Assembly: GCA_024222485.1 (NCBI GenBank) | Contig: JAAEPJ010000038.1 | Span: 1 to 9,787 of the forward strand | Direction: 5' to 3' | Source of the DNA: a bacterium | GTDB lineage: Bacteria; RUG730; JAAEPJ01 | DNA: 9,787 nucleotides | In this document: piece after piece, positions 1-7,041 of the stretch | How positions within the stretch are numbered: position 1 is the stretch's first letter | Layout of the letters: each line of letters begins with the position of its first letter | Program-made: the position numbers and the translations under genes | The notes under the pieces: model-generated | Databases searched by the model: none | What the model was told of the DNA's origin: nothing | The model's input: the letters and a program-made list of their open reading frames with translations, nothing else

Positions 1-98
1 GTTGGATAAATGATTATAATTATGATTTTCCACATCAGAGCCTTAATTATTTAACACCTAATCAATATTATCATAAAGAACTTAAAGTTGCTTTATAA
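1..98 (+). CDS. IS3-family transposase (rve integrase), C-terminal fragment cut by the window edge
   Basis: The frame beginning at base 3 reads 31 residues and stops with TAA at 96-98. It contains WINDYNYDFPHQSLNYLTP, then NQYYHKEL. This is the classic tail of DDE integrase-type transposases of the IS3 family (consensus W-I-x-x-Y-N-x-x-R-P-H-x-x-L-x-Y-L-T-P). The usual Arg before Pro-His is Phe here. The catalytic D, D and E residues lie upstream of the window, so activity cannot be judged. The stop codon is about 40 bases before a plausible terminal inverted repeat, the normal arrangement at an IS3 right end. IS481 transposases end similarly, but the terminal repeat favours IS3. Family call confident, subgroup not. 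Confidence 0.8.
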   Translation, partial: WINDYNYDFPHQSLNYLTPNQYYHKELKVAL

Positions 99-114
99 AA
101 CTCTCCCATTTTTT

Positions 115-139
115 TCTTGACTAAAAGGGGTACATTACA
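115..139 (-). repeat. Putative IS3-type right terminal inverted repeat
   Basis: The 25-base stretch lies 17 bases after the transposase stop and carries the CCCC block followed by TTTTAGTC, as in IS3/IS150-type ends. The matching left repeat is not in the window, so the exact boundary (139 or 134) is inferred from consensus only. Confidence 0.55.
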
Positions 140-239
140 GAGTTATATCATCACTCTTAACATAATTAGGATTATACGAGCCATAAATAAATGTTTTACT
201 TAATAATACAAGCATTAATATTATTTTTATTATTTTCAT
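135..239 (-). pseudogene. 5' end of a secreted or envelope protein gene, truncated by the IS
   Basis: ATG at 239-237 opens a 34-residue frame: MKIIKIILMLVLLSKTFIYG, then SYNPNYVKSDDITL. Two lysines near the N-terminus, a core of about 12 hydrophobic residues and a small-residue region near residue 20 make a typical Sec signal peptide. A Shine-Dalgarno TAAGGA lies 7 bases upstream (251-247). About 33 native codons remain. The last Leu codon and the TAA stop use bases of the presumed IS tip (139-135), so the gene is interrupted rather than naturally short. The rest of the gene should lie beyond the left end of the IS, outside the window. The mature protein cannot be identified from about 14 residues. 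Confidence 0.55.
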
Positions 240-249
240 CGCTCATTCC

Positions 250-270
250 TTAGACTATAAAATACAACAC
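250..270 (-). other. Possible six-codon leader minicistron with a perfect Shine-Dalgarno
   Basis: An exact AGGAGG (281-276) sits 5 bases before GTG at 270-268, followed by GTG TTG TAT TTT ATA GTC TAA. The TAA overlaps the start of the Shine-Dalgarno (TAAGGA) of the signal-peptide gene, whose ATG is 10 bases downstream. Such an arrangement can couple translation or act as a leader peptide. It could equally be chance, since six codons carry little information. Confidence 0.25.
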
Positions 271-406
271 CTATCCCTCCTTTTATTTATCATAAAAATA
301 GAAAATATCAACTAATCAAGATCAGAATTTTATTAATTAGAATCAGTTATCCCAACAATTTAAGAGTAAGGTTAAAAAAATAGCACTAAATAATATTATA
401 ATTTAA

Positions 407-423
407 AAAAGATTCAATCTTTT
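407..423. repeat. Short perfect hairpin AAAAGAT/ATCTTTT
   Basis: AAAAGAT (407-413) pairs exactly with ATCTTTT (417-423) around a three-base loop TCA. It is flanked by A on the left and ends in T on the right, so it could be a weak terminator on either strand. The stem is very AT-rich, and such repeats arise easily by chance here. Confidence 0.25.
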
Positions 424-501
424 GATACAGAAAATAATGATAGCAATAATTATTAATACTTAGCTCAAAAAATTAATAAAATATAAAATTCTAATTCATA
501 A

Positions 502-657
502 TCATCTAGGGACAGAAACCTATTAACATCAACAGGTTTAGATTTAACAAATAATGTGATCTATAAAAAAGGAATACTTAGTTTAAAAATTATAACACAT
601 CTAATTATTATAGGAGAAAACTATTTCAGCTTCACCAGAAACTTTTTAATAGACTAA
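502..657 (+). pseudogene. Coding-like open stretch without a start codon, possible gene remnant
   Basis: Between in-frame stops at 499-501 and 655-657 there are 51 codons without interruption, long for DNA this AT-rich. The translation includes NLLTSTGLDLTNNVIYKKG and, near the end, GENYFSFTRNFLID. The first part resembles the alternating pattern of beta-helix or adhesin-type repeats, but that is only an impression. There is no ATG and no ribosome binding site; the only conventional alternative start is GTG at 556. It is best read as a remnant of a lost gene, or as chance. Confidence 0.25.
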
Positions 658-772
658 ATCAAGAAAAGTAAAAAATATTTTTTTGACTATATAAAAAAAG
701 TTAAAAAATTATCTTTGATTTTAAAAACTAACTTGAGAAAAAAAAAAGGAAGGAAAAAACATTCCATATAAT

Positions 773-805
773 AAAAAAAGAAGGGATAGATACTCTATCC
801 CTTCT
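773..805 (-). terminator. Rho-independent terminator of nifJ
   Basis: AGAAGGGATAGA (779-790) and TCTATCCCTTCT (794-805) form a perfect 12-bp stem with a three-base loop. On the minus strand the stem is followed directly by a run of seven T (complement of A773-779). It lies about 55 bases past the nifJ stop, in the correct orientation. This is the clearest terminator in the window. Confidence 0.92.
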
Positions 806-860
806 AGATTAAAAATATTAATTTTAATTAACCTCTTAACATCTGAGTGCTTAATAAAAA

Positions 861-3800
861 TTATATTTCACTTAATTTTTTAAGCCTTTTATACTTATCT
901 TTAGCAGATTTATCTGCCTCTTTCATTAATTCTTCAGATTTTTCAGGATACATTTTCTGTAAAATTCTATATCTATTTTCTCCATAGGCATACTCTTTAA
1001 AATCGATAGAAGGTTCCTTACTATCAACTTTCAAAGGATTTTTTCCTTCAAGTTCTAAATCAGGATTATATCTAAACAACGGCCAATGTCCGCTAGCAAC
1101 CGCTTTTTTCATAATGTCTAGACCTTCAGACATATCAATACCATGAGCCACACAGGTTGAATAAGCAATAATAAGTGAAGGACCGTTATAAGCCTCAGCC
1201 TCGTTCATTGCTCGGACTAATTGGTTAGGATCAGAACCAATAGCGACTGTTGCAACATAAATATGACCATAACTCATAGCAATCATCGCCAAATCCTTTT
1301 TGCCGACTCTTTTTCCAGATGCTGCAAATTTGGCAACGGCACCAAGAGGTGTCGCTTTTGAAGCCTGTCCGCCTGTATTGGAATAAACCTCTGTATCAAC
1401 AACTAAAACATTAATATTAGCATTAGTAGCTAGCACATGGTCAAGTCCACCATAACCAATATCATAAGCCCAGCCATCACCACCAAGAGCCCAAACAGAT
1501 TTTGTTATCAAGTAATCACTCACAGTCAGTAATTCTTTACATTCTACACAGTCATCACAACTAAGAAGTTCTTTTTTTAGCTCCCTAACATTTGATCGAA
1601 CCCATTCAATACTTGCCTGTGATTTTTGTTCCTCAGGCTTAATATTATTGAGTATAATTTTCACCTTCTCTGTCCCTTGACAAGAAGTGCCGTTTAAAAT
1701 TTTCTCTGCCAATTCATTTGCGTACTCCGTTTTTTTATCAACAGTCATCCGCATACCAAAAGCAAACTCAGCATTATCTTCAAAAAGAGAGTTTGACCAA
1801 GTAGGACCACAACCATCTTTTCTGGTGGTATAAGGCGTAGTCGGCAAGTTCCCTCCATAAATAGAAGAACAGCCCGTTGCATTAGCAATCAGTAATCTAT
1901 CACCAAAAAGCTGAGTCATTAATTTAATATATCCCGTCTCACCACAACCAGCACAAGCACCAGAATACTCAAATAATGGCGTAGTAAGCTGCGTACCTTT
2001 TAGCATATTTTTGTTCGCATACTTATCCTCAGTATCAGGAATAATATTTAGGAAAAAATCATAATTGACCACTTCTTTTGCTCTAATATCTTCCTGTAGA
2101 ACCATTTTTAAAGTATCTTTAGCTTTGACAGGACAAGATTCTACACAGAGATTACAGCCAACACAGTCTTCAGGTGCTACTTGAATAGAAAATCTTTTTC
2201 CATCCATATCTTTCCCCATTGGTTTAACAGACTTAAATGTTTCAGGTGCATTATCTAGCAATTTCTCATCATAAATTTTCATCCTGATTGCGGCATGTGG
2301 ACAAACCAAAGCACACCAACCACACTGAATACAGGTTATCTCATCCCAGCGAGGAATATGAAGAGCTAGATTCCTTTTTTCATATTGAGTTGTCCCGACA
2401 GGCCAAGTACCATCTTCTGGCATCTCAGAAGTTGTAACAGAAGTTCCTTCTCTTTTCAAAAGTTTAGAAGTCACTTCTTTCACAAATTTAGGGGCATGAT
2501 CTGGCACAACTTGATCACTCTCAAGCTCACCTTCAAATAAAGCCGGAACATTAACTTTCTTAGTAGCGTTCAATGCTAAGTCAACAGCCTTAATATTCAT
2601 ATTTACAACAGCATCACCTTTTTTACCATAAGTTTTCTTAACAGCGGCTTTAATTGCCTCTATAGCAGTACCTTCATCGATAACTTGTGAAATCTTAAAA
2701 AAAGCAGTCTGCATAATAACATTAATTCTTAAGCCAAGTCCCAATTCTTCAGCAATTTTGGTTGCATTAATTACATAAAAATCTAACTTTTTATCAATAA
2801 TCTGTTTCTTGACAGTATTAGGAATAAAATCCCATACTTCCTGCTCATCATGCGAAGACAGTAAAAGAAAAGTTCCACCATCTTTAGCATTATGAAGCAT
2901 ATCGTATTTTTCAAGGAATGAAAAATTATGACAAGCCAAAAAATCAGCTTCAGTTATTAAATAAGGGCTTCTAATCTGTTTTTCACCAAACCTTAAATGC
3001 GAAACAGTTATTGCACCTGCTTTTTTTGAATCATACTCAAAGTACCCTTGAGCATAGTTATCACTTGCTGTTGCAATAATTTTAATTGAGTTTTTATTCG
3101 CACCAACAGTTCCATCAGACCCAAGACCATAAAACATTGCTTGATAGACATCAGACTGAAGTTTATAATTCCTATCTACTTCCAAGCTTAAATTGGTTAC
3201 ATCATCCGTAATACCAACAACAAAATGGTTTTTAGGTCTATCGGTCTTTAAGTTATCAAAAACTGCCTTAGCCATCGCCGGAGTAAACTCAGCAGATCCT
3301 AACCCAAACCGACCACCAACAATCTTAGGATAAACCTTAATCTTACAGCCTTCCTCCATTGCTTCACCAATCGCCGTTCTAATATCTTCATAAAGCGGCT
3401 CTCCAAGACAGCCAGGCTCTTTAGTTCTATCAAGTACCGCAATTTTTTTAACAGTAGCTGGCAAAACATCCATAAACGCGGAAGTCTTCCATGGTCGATA
3501 AAGTCGAACCTTTAAAACACCAACTTTCTCCCCCTCTGCGTTCATGGCTTCAACAATATCATGAACAACCTCAGTACCTGAGCCCATCATAATAATAATT
3601 TTCTCAGCATCCTTATCACCATAATAATCAAATAACTTATATTTTCGACCAACAATCCCTGCAAATTTATCCATATATTCCTGAACAATACCAGGAGTCG
3701 CTTCATAATACCTATTTGCAGACTCTCTTCCTTGGAAATAAACATCAGGATTTTGAGCCGTACCACGAATCACGGGTGCTTCTGGATTAAGTCCACGATC

Positions 3801-4415
3801 ACGATGTGCTTTAACCAAGTCCGAGTCAATCATTTCGCGCATATCATCAAAAGTTAATTCTTCAATTTTTTGAATTTCATGCGAAACTCTAAAGCCTTCA
3901 AAAAAATGTAAAAATGGCACACGAGACTTCAAAGTTGCCGCCTGTGAAATCAAAGCAAAATCCATGGCTTCTTGCACACTACTCGAAGCCAACATACCCC
4001 AGCCAGTGGACCTACAAGCCATCACATCGGAATGATCGCCAAAAATACTCAAACCTTGAGCCGCAATTGAACGCGCAGCAATATGAAAAACAGTAGCCGT
4101 TAATTCTCCAGCAATCTTATACATATTAGGCATCATAAGTAAAAGACCTTGAGAACCTGTAAAAGTAGTAGATAAAGAGCCTGTAGTCAAGGCACCATGC
4201 ACAGCCCCAGCAGCTCCAGCCTCAGATTGCATCTCAGAAACCTGGGGAACTGTATCCCATAAATTCTTCTCCCCTCTAGCAGTTTTTTCGTCACAAGTCT
4301 CTCCCATAGGAGAAGACGGTGTAATAGGATAAATAGCAATAACTTCATTAGTGGCATGCGCCACATGTGCAACAGCACTGTTTCCATCATAAGGCAACTT
4401 TTTACGCATCATCAT
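861..4415 (-). CDS. nifJ: Pyruvate:ferredoxin (flavodoxin) oxidoreductase, single-chain PFOR
   Basis: This cytoplasmic enzyme converts pyruvate and CoA to acetyl-CoA and CO2, passing electrons to ferredoxin or flavodoxin. The 1184 residues match the usual single-chain length of about 1170-1200, with all domains in order. The N-terminal domain has YPITPSSPMGE (29-39) and the TPP-activating Glu at about 65. The two-cluster ferredoxin domain has Cys 695/698/701/705 and 751/754/757/761. The C-terminal TPP domain has GDGWAYDIGYGG (979-990) and YSNTGGQ (1011-1017). The cluster nearest TPP has Cys 821, 824, 849 and 1088, as in the Desulfovibrio africanus enzyme. Three ATG codons are adjacent (4415, 4412, 4409). 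AGGAGG lies only 2 bases before the first but 5 and 8 before the others, so translation probably starts at 4412 or 4409. An extra cysteine trio occurs at 953/956/959. It appears monocistronic, with its own promoter and terminator. Confidence 0.97.
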   Translation of the reverse strand: MMMRKKLPYDGNSAVAHVAHATNEVIAIYPITPSSPMGETCDEKTARGEKNLWDTVPQVSEMQSEAGAAGAVHGALTTGSLSTTFTGSQGLLLMMPNMYKIAGELTATVFHIAARSIAAQGLSIFGDHSDVMACRSTGWGMLASSSVQEAMDFALISQAATLKSRVPFLHFFEGFRVSHEIQKIEELTFDDMREMIDSDLVKAHRDRGLNPEAPVIRGTAQNPDVYFQGRESANRYYEATPGIVQEYMDKFAGIVGRKYKLFDYYGDKDAEKIIIMMGSGTEVVHDIVEAMNAEGEKVGVLKVRLYRPWKTSAFMDVLPATVKKIAVLDRTKEPGCLGEPLYEDIRTAIGEAMEEGCKIKVYPKIVGGRFGLGSAEFTPAMAKAVFDNLKTDRPKNHFVVGITDDVTNLSLEVDRNYKLQSDVYQAMFYGLGSDGTVGANKNSIKIIATASDNYAQGYFEYDSKKAGAITVSHLRFGEKQIRSPYLITEADFLACHNFSFLEKYDMLHNAKDGGTFLLLSSHDEQEVWDFIPNTVKKQIIDKKLDFYVINATKIAEELGLGLRINVIMQTAFFKISQVIDEGTAIEAIKAAVKKTYGKKGDAVVNMNIKAVDLALNATKKVNVPALFEGELESDQVVPDHAPKFVKEVTSKLLKREGTSVTTSEMPEDGTWPVGTTQYEKRNLALHIPRWDEITCIQCGWCALVCPHAAIRMKIYDEKLLDNAPETFKSVKPMGKDMDGKRFSIQVAPEDCVGCNLCVESCPVKAKDTLKMVLQEDIRAKEVVNYDFFLNIIPDTEDKYANKNMLKGTQLTTPLFEYSGACAGCGETGYIKLMTQLFGDRLLIANATGCSSIYGGNLPTTPYTTRKDGCGPTWSNSLFEDNAEFAFGMRMTVDKKTEYANELAEKILNGTSCQGTEKVKIILNNIKPEEQKSQASIEWVRSNVRELKKELLSCDDCVECKELLTVSDYLITKSVWALGGDGWAYDIGYGGLDHVLATNANINVLVVDTEVYSNTGGQASKATPLGAVAKFAASGKRVGKKDLAMIAMSYGHIYVATVAIGSDPNQLVRAMNEAEAYNGPSLIIAYSTCVAHGIDMSEGLDIMKKAVASGHWPLFRYNPDLELEGKNPLKVDSKEPSIDFKEYAYGENRYRILQKMYPEKSEELMKEADKSAKDKYKRLKKLSEI

Positions 4416-4424
4416 TCCCTCCTG
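4416..4424 (-). promoter_or_regulatory. Strong nifJ Shine-Dalgarno that bears on the start choice
   Basis: The minus strand reads ACAGGAGGGA immediately before three consecutive ATG codons. AGGAGG to the first ATG is only 2 bases, too close for efficient initiation; the second and third are 5 and 8 bases away. This favours a start two or one residues shorter than the longest frame. Confidence 0.7.
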
Positions 4425-4430
4425 TACAGA

Positions 4431-4445
4431 TATGCTAAGAGCATA
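4431..4445. promoter_or_regulatory. Perfect palindrome in the nifJ 5' leader
   Basis: TATGCT (4431-4436) and AGCATA (4440-4445) are exact inverted copies around a three-base centre. It lies just downstream of the likely transcription start and about 9 bases before the Shine-Dalgarno. It could be a repressor operator or an mRNA stem that modulates translation or stability. It does not match the Rex or FNR consensus I know. Confidence 0.4.
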
Positions 4446-4454
4446 ACTCTACCT

Positions 4455-4460
4455 ATTATA
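4455..4460 (-). promoter_or_regulatory. Candidate -10 element of the nifJ promoter
   Basis: A consensus TATAAT lies about 40 bases before the nifJ start, which would give a leader of roughly 30-35 bases. The sequence 16-18 bases further upstream (around AATGAA) is a poor -35 match, so the assignment rests mainly on the -10 and its position. Confidence 0.45.
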
Positions 4461-4579
4461 TTTTATTTTCGATTTGATTCATTAATTAAGAAAATTAAAT
4501 TATTAAAATTCCCTCTTAAACTTAAATGCCAAACATTATTAATCGTTAAATAATTATCAATTTAAAATTTTAACAAAAT

Positions 4580-4597
4580 CATTGTTTTTTTACAATG
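4580..4597 (-). terminator. Possible weak terminator after typA
   Basis: CATTGT (4580-4585) and ACAATG (4592-4597) form a 6-bp stem with a six-base loop, 16 bases beyond the typA stop. On the minus strand the stem is followed by ATTTTG rather than a long T run, so termination would be inefficient. Some readthrough from typA into nifJ is possible. Confidence 0.35.
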
Positions 4598-4613
4598 GAA
4601 AAACATCAAAATA

Positions 4614-6434
4614 TCAAACTTTTTTTCCTGCTCTTTTTCTTTCATTTTCAGTTAAAAAAACTTTTCGAAGACGGATCGCTTTAGGTGTAACTTCAACTAA
4701 CTCCTCTTCACTGATAAAAGTTAGACAGTCCTCCAAGCTCATTTGTTTATGTGGGATTAAAACTGTTGAATCATCAGAGCCTGATGCGCGCATATTTGTC
4801 AGTTTTTTTCCTTTACAAGCATTTACAACTAAATCATTCCTGCGTGAATGAATACCAACTATTTGTCCTTCATAAATATTCTCAGGTGCACCTAAAATCA
4901 TTATCCCACGGCTCTGTAAATTAAATAACGCAAAAGGAGTACTGGTTCCAGCTTCCATCGCAATTAAAACACCATTCTCTCGTTTCTCAATCTCACCAAC
5001 AAATAACTCATAATCTAAAAAATTTGAGCTGATTGTCCCCATGCCTTTTGTCAAGGTCATAAACTCAGACCTAAAACCTAAAAACCCTCTAGTAGGTATT
5101 TTATAAGTTAAACGAACCAAACCATTCTCTTGCCTCATATCAAGCATACTTCCTTTTCGCTGACCAAGGCGCTCGATAACAGCCCCCATAGATTCCTCGC
5201 TCAAATCAATTGTTAACTCCTCATATGGTTCTAGTTTTTTCCCCTCTTTTTCATGGAAAATTACCCGAGGCATAGTAACTTGCAGCTCATAACCTTCTCG
5301 TCTTAGCTTTTCAACTAAAACAGAAAGATGCAACTCCCCCCTCCCAGAAACTTTATATCCTGGCTGATCAGGCAAGACCTCAACATGAACAGCCACATCC
5401 GTTAAAGTCTCTTTTTCTAACCGATCCTTAAGCTGCCTTACATTAACAAACTCACCCTCTTGCCCTGCAAACGGCGAGTCATTAGGTAAAAAATTCATCG
5501 AAATTGTTGGTGGGTCAATTTCTGGAGCATAAACCACCTGAGGATTATCCTTATTGGTAATCGTTTCTCCTAAAGTAATATCTTCTACCCCTGCAACAGC
5601 AATAACATCCCCCGCACTGGCCTTATCCATCGCCTCCATTTCATTCCCAACAAATTTATAAATTTTACTAATCCTAGCAGGCTTACAGTTTTCCGCATCT
5701 CGCGTTACCACAATATCTTGATTAATTGCCAGGGAACCTTGTTCAAGCTTTCCTACAGCCAAACGCCCCACAAATTGATTAAACTTAAGCAAGCTTACTA
5801 GCATTTTTAATGGCTTGGTCTTATCTCCTTTAGGATGTGGCACATGCTTAACAATCGTTTCAAAAAGTGGGGTCATATCTGAACCTTTCTGCTGATGCTC
5901 AAGCATTGCATAACCATCTCGTGCCGATGCATATACTACGGGAAAATCTGTAATATGATCCGGGGCATCAAGCTTAATCATTAAATCAAATACTTGATCA
6001 ACAACCCAGTCCGGTCTAGCACTTGGTTTATCAATTTTATTAATGACAACGATCACAGGCAAGTCTAAGTTTAAAGCTTTTTTAAGCACAAAATAAGTTT
6101 GTGGCATTGGTCCTTCTGAAGCATCCACTAAAAGTAAAACTGCATCGGCCATTTTTAGCACACATTCAACCTGTCCACCAAAGTCCGCATGCCCAGGTGT
6201 ATCAATAATATTAAACCAATAATCTTGATACTTAAGCCCCCCATTCTTCGCCATAATTGTAATACCGCGTTCCTTCTCCTGATCCATTGAATCCATTAAC
6301 CGCTCTTGAACTGTTTGATTATCACGAAATAATCCACTTTCTTGAAACATTTGATCAACTAAGCTTGTTTTCCCATGATCCACATGGGCAATAATCGCAA
6401 AGTTCCTAATGTTATTCTGTAGTAATTTATTCAT
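4614..6434 (-). CDS. typA: Ribosome-associated translational GTPase TypA/BipA
   Basis: TypA/BipA is an EF-G-like GTPase that binds the 70S ribosome and helps 50S assembly and stress or cold adaptation in the cytoplasm. The 606 residues match the family norm of about 607. GTPase motifs are complete: AHVDHGKT (16-23), RGITI (56-60), DTPGH (78-82, with the catalytic His), NKID (132-135) and SA (170-171). A beta-barrel domain II follows (about 205-300), then an EF-G domain III-like part with [10 protein letters not shown] (364-373), a domain V-like part with PTRGFLGFR (447-455), and the BipA-specific C-terminal domain with [15 protein letters not shown] (541-555) and LTENERKR (594-601). A GAGG Shine-Dalgarno lies 6 bases before the ATG. 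LepA/EF4 is excluded by this C-terminus. It appears to be a single-gene unit. Confidence 0.97.
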   Translation of the reverse strand: MNKLLQNNIRNFAIIAHVDHGKTSLVDQMFQESGLFRDNQTVQERLMDSMDQEKERGITIMAKNGGLKYQDYWFNIIDTPGHADFGGQVECVLKMADAVLLLVDASEGPMPQTYFVLKKALNLDLPVIVVINKIDKPSARPDWVVDQVFDLMIKLDAPDHITDFPVVYASARDGYAMLEHQQKGSDMTPLFETIVKHVPHPKGDKTKPLKMLVSLLKFNQFVGRLAVGKLEQGSLAINQDIVVTRDAENCKPARISKIYKFVGNEMEAMDKASAGDVIAVAGVEDITLGETITNKDNPQVVYAPEIDPPTISMNFLPNDSPFAGQEGEFVNVRQLKDRLEKETLTDVAVHVEVLPDQPGYKVSGRGELHLSVLVEKLRREGYELQVTMPRVIFHEKEGKKLEPYEELTIDLSEESMGAVIERLGQRKGSMLDMRQENGLVRLTYKIPTRGFLGFRSEFMTLTKGMGTISSNFLDYELFVGEIEKRENGVLIAMEAGTSTPFALFNLQSRGIMILGAPENIYEGQIVGIHSRRNDLVVNACKGKKLTNMRASGSDDSTVLIPHKQMSLEDCLTFISEEELVEVTPKAIRLRKVFLTENERKRAGKKV

Positions 6435-6477
6435 TTTAGCCTCTTTTGAATTTTCATGTTTTAATAAAATTTTTTCA

Positions 6478-6683
6478 TTAAATATTTATAAATGCCCAAC
6501 TATTTCTCTCAAAATTAATTCCAACTTTTAGTATATTAACACCAAAAACTTCTTATGCACCCTTTTTAACTAGGCGAAACATTTTAATCTCAGAAATGTA
6601 ATCCCTGATAAAATAAAAAAAACAGCTTTCTGATATAAAGTGCAACTATATAAAAACTCCAACCTCTCAAAACGCAGAAAAAA
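6478..6683 (-). pseudogene. Broken coding-like sequence upstream of typA
   Basis: One minus-strand frame (6645-6553) reads 30 codons, including FIRDYISEIKMFRLVKKGA, to a TAA. The same frame then continues 24 further codons as EVFGVNILKVGINFERNSW and so on to 6478. A second frame (6683-6570) reads 37 codons containing YQKAVFFILSGITFLRLKC. Two frames that overlap and both look protein-like cannot both be real, so part is chance. The simplest reading is decayed coding DNA. No family recognised. Confidence 0.3.
6485..6512 (-). promoter_or_regulatory. Candidate sigma-70-type promoter of typA
   Basis: On the minus strand TTGAGA (6512-6507) and TATAAA (6490-6485) are separated by 16 bases, each matching five of six consensus positions. 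Transcription would begin near 6478, giving a leader of about 45 bases before the typA ATG at 6434. Confidence 0.5.
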
Positions 6684-6788
6684 TCAAAATATTAAATAGA
6701 AATAACAAGTATTTCTTAATAAAAAATAATGAAAATTGAGAATATGAGGGAAAGAAGATTAATAGGTACTGAGTTAAAGCAAAAGAAT

Positions 6789-6890
6789 AGCATAAAAAAC
6801 TATAATCTTAAAAAACCTTTTTAAGTAAGGAAATTTATCAAAATTATCTGTCAAACCATTTACCTTACCGATAAAAATACTCTATCTATT
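6789..6890 (-). pseudogene. Short open coding-like stretch, possible gene remnant
   Basis: Between stops, a minus-strand frame runs about 33 codons and includes IGKVNGLTDNFDKFPYLKRF, then a hydrophobic tail FKIIVFYAILLL. It has no start codon or ribosome binding site. Composition looks more like protein than random AT-rich sequence, but the length is small and no family is recognised. End positions are approximate. Confidence 0.2.
6807..6825. repeat. Perfect AT-rich inverted repeat CTTAAAAA/TTTTTAAG
   Basis: CTTAAAAA (6807-6814) and TTTTTAAG (6818-6825) pair over 8 bases around ACC. It could act as a weak terminator, but the stem has a single G-C pair and nothing nearby clearly needs one. 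Confidence 0.25.
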
Positions 6891-7041
6891 CAAATTCATG
6901 CATCAATCTAAAAAAAAGTAGAATACTTTAAGCATATAAAAATACTAATCCCATAAAAAAAATATTTATCTTTAAATAAGATAAGTCATAATCGACATAA
7001 ATTATTTTCCAAACATTTTAATTTATAAATTAACGATAAAA

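Larger units (their letters stand above)
1..139 (+). mobile_element. Right end of an IS3-family insertion sequence (left part outside the window)
   Basis: The transposase tail is followed by a terminal-repeat-like sequence at about 115-139. Read inward from the tip on the minus strand it begins TGTAATGTACCCC, then TTTTAGTCAAGA. IS3-family elements, notably the IS150 group, end in TG and often read TGWACTGWACCCC. A second possible tip is the TGTACCCC at 134. Placing the tip at 139 fits the consensus better and makes the neighbouring gene fragment stop inside the IS. The left inverted repeat and the 3-4 bp target duplication would lie outside the window. Confidence 0.65.
240..772. other. Gene-poor AT-rich stretch; no intact gene seen
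   Basis: No frame of useful length with a start and ribosome binding site is present on either strand, apart from the leader just before the truncated gene. I saw no tRNA-like or rRNA-like segment. It holds a coding-like remnant on the plus strand (502-657), a short perfect hairpin (407-423) and a weak inverted repeat, AAACCT at 516-521 with AGGTTT at 534-539. The promoter of the truncated signal-peptide gene should lie near 285-330, but no convincing -35/-10 pair stands out. Confidence 0.5.

Noticed and set aside
407-424. GATTCAATC resembling a tRNA T-loop
   Set aside because: No acceptor, D-arm or anticodon arm can be built around it.
240-860. CRISPR array or phage attachment site
   Set aside because: No regularly spaced repeats and no tRNA or integrase nearby; only the IS end is mobile DNA.
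3914-4390. Frames on both strands inside nifJ (60, 67 and partly 65 residues)
   Set aside because: They overlap the confidently identified PFOR in other frames, lack supporting signals and have low-complexity shadow translations.
4582-4851. 89-residue plus-strand frame over the end of typA
   Set aside because: It is antisense to the conserved TypA C-terminus and has no ribosome binding site.
6590-6634. TCAGAAA/TTTCTGA inverted repeat
   Set aside because: The loop exceeds 30 bases and the stem is 7 bp of mostly A-T; expected by chance.
6729-6824. 31-codon plus-strand frame MKIENMRERRLIG and so on
   Set aside because: No Shine-Dalgarno, very AT-rich, and it overlaps a coding-like minus-strand stretch; most likely chance.
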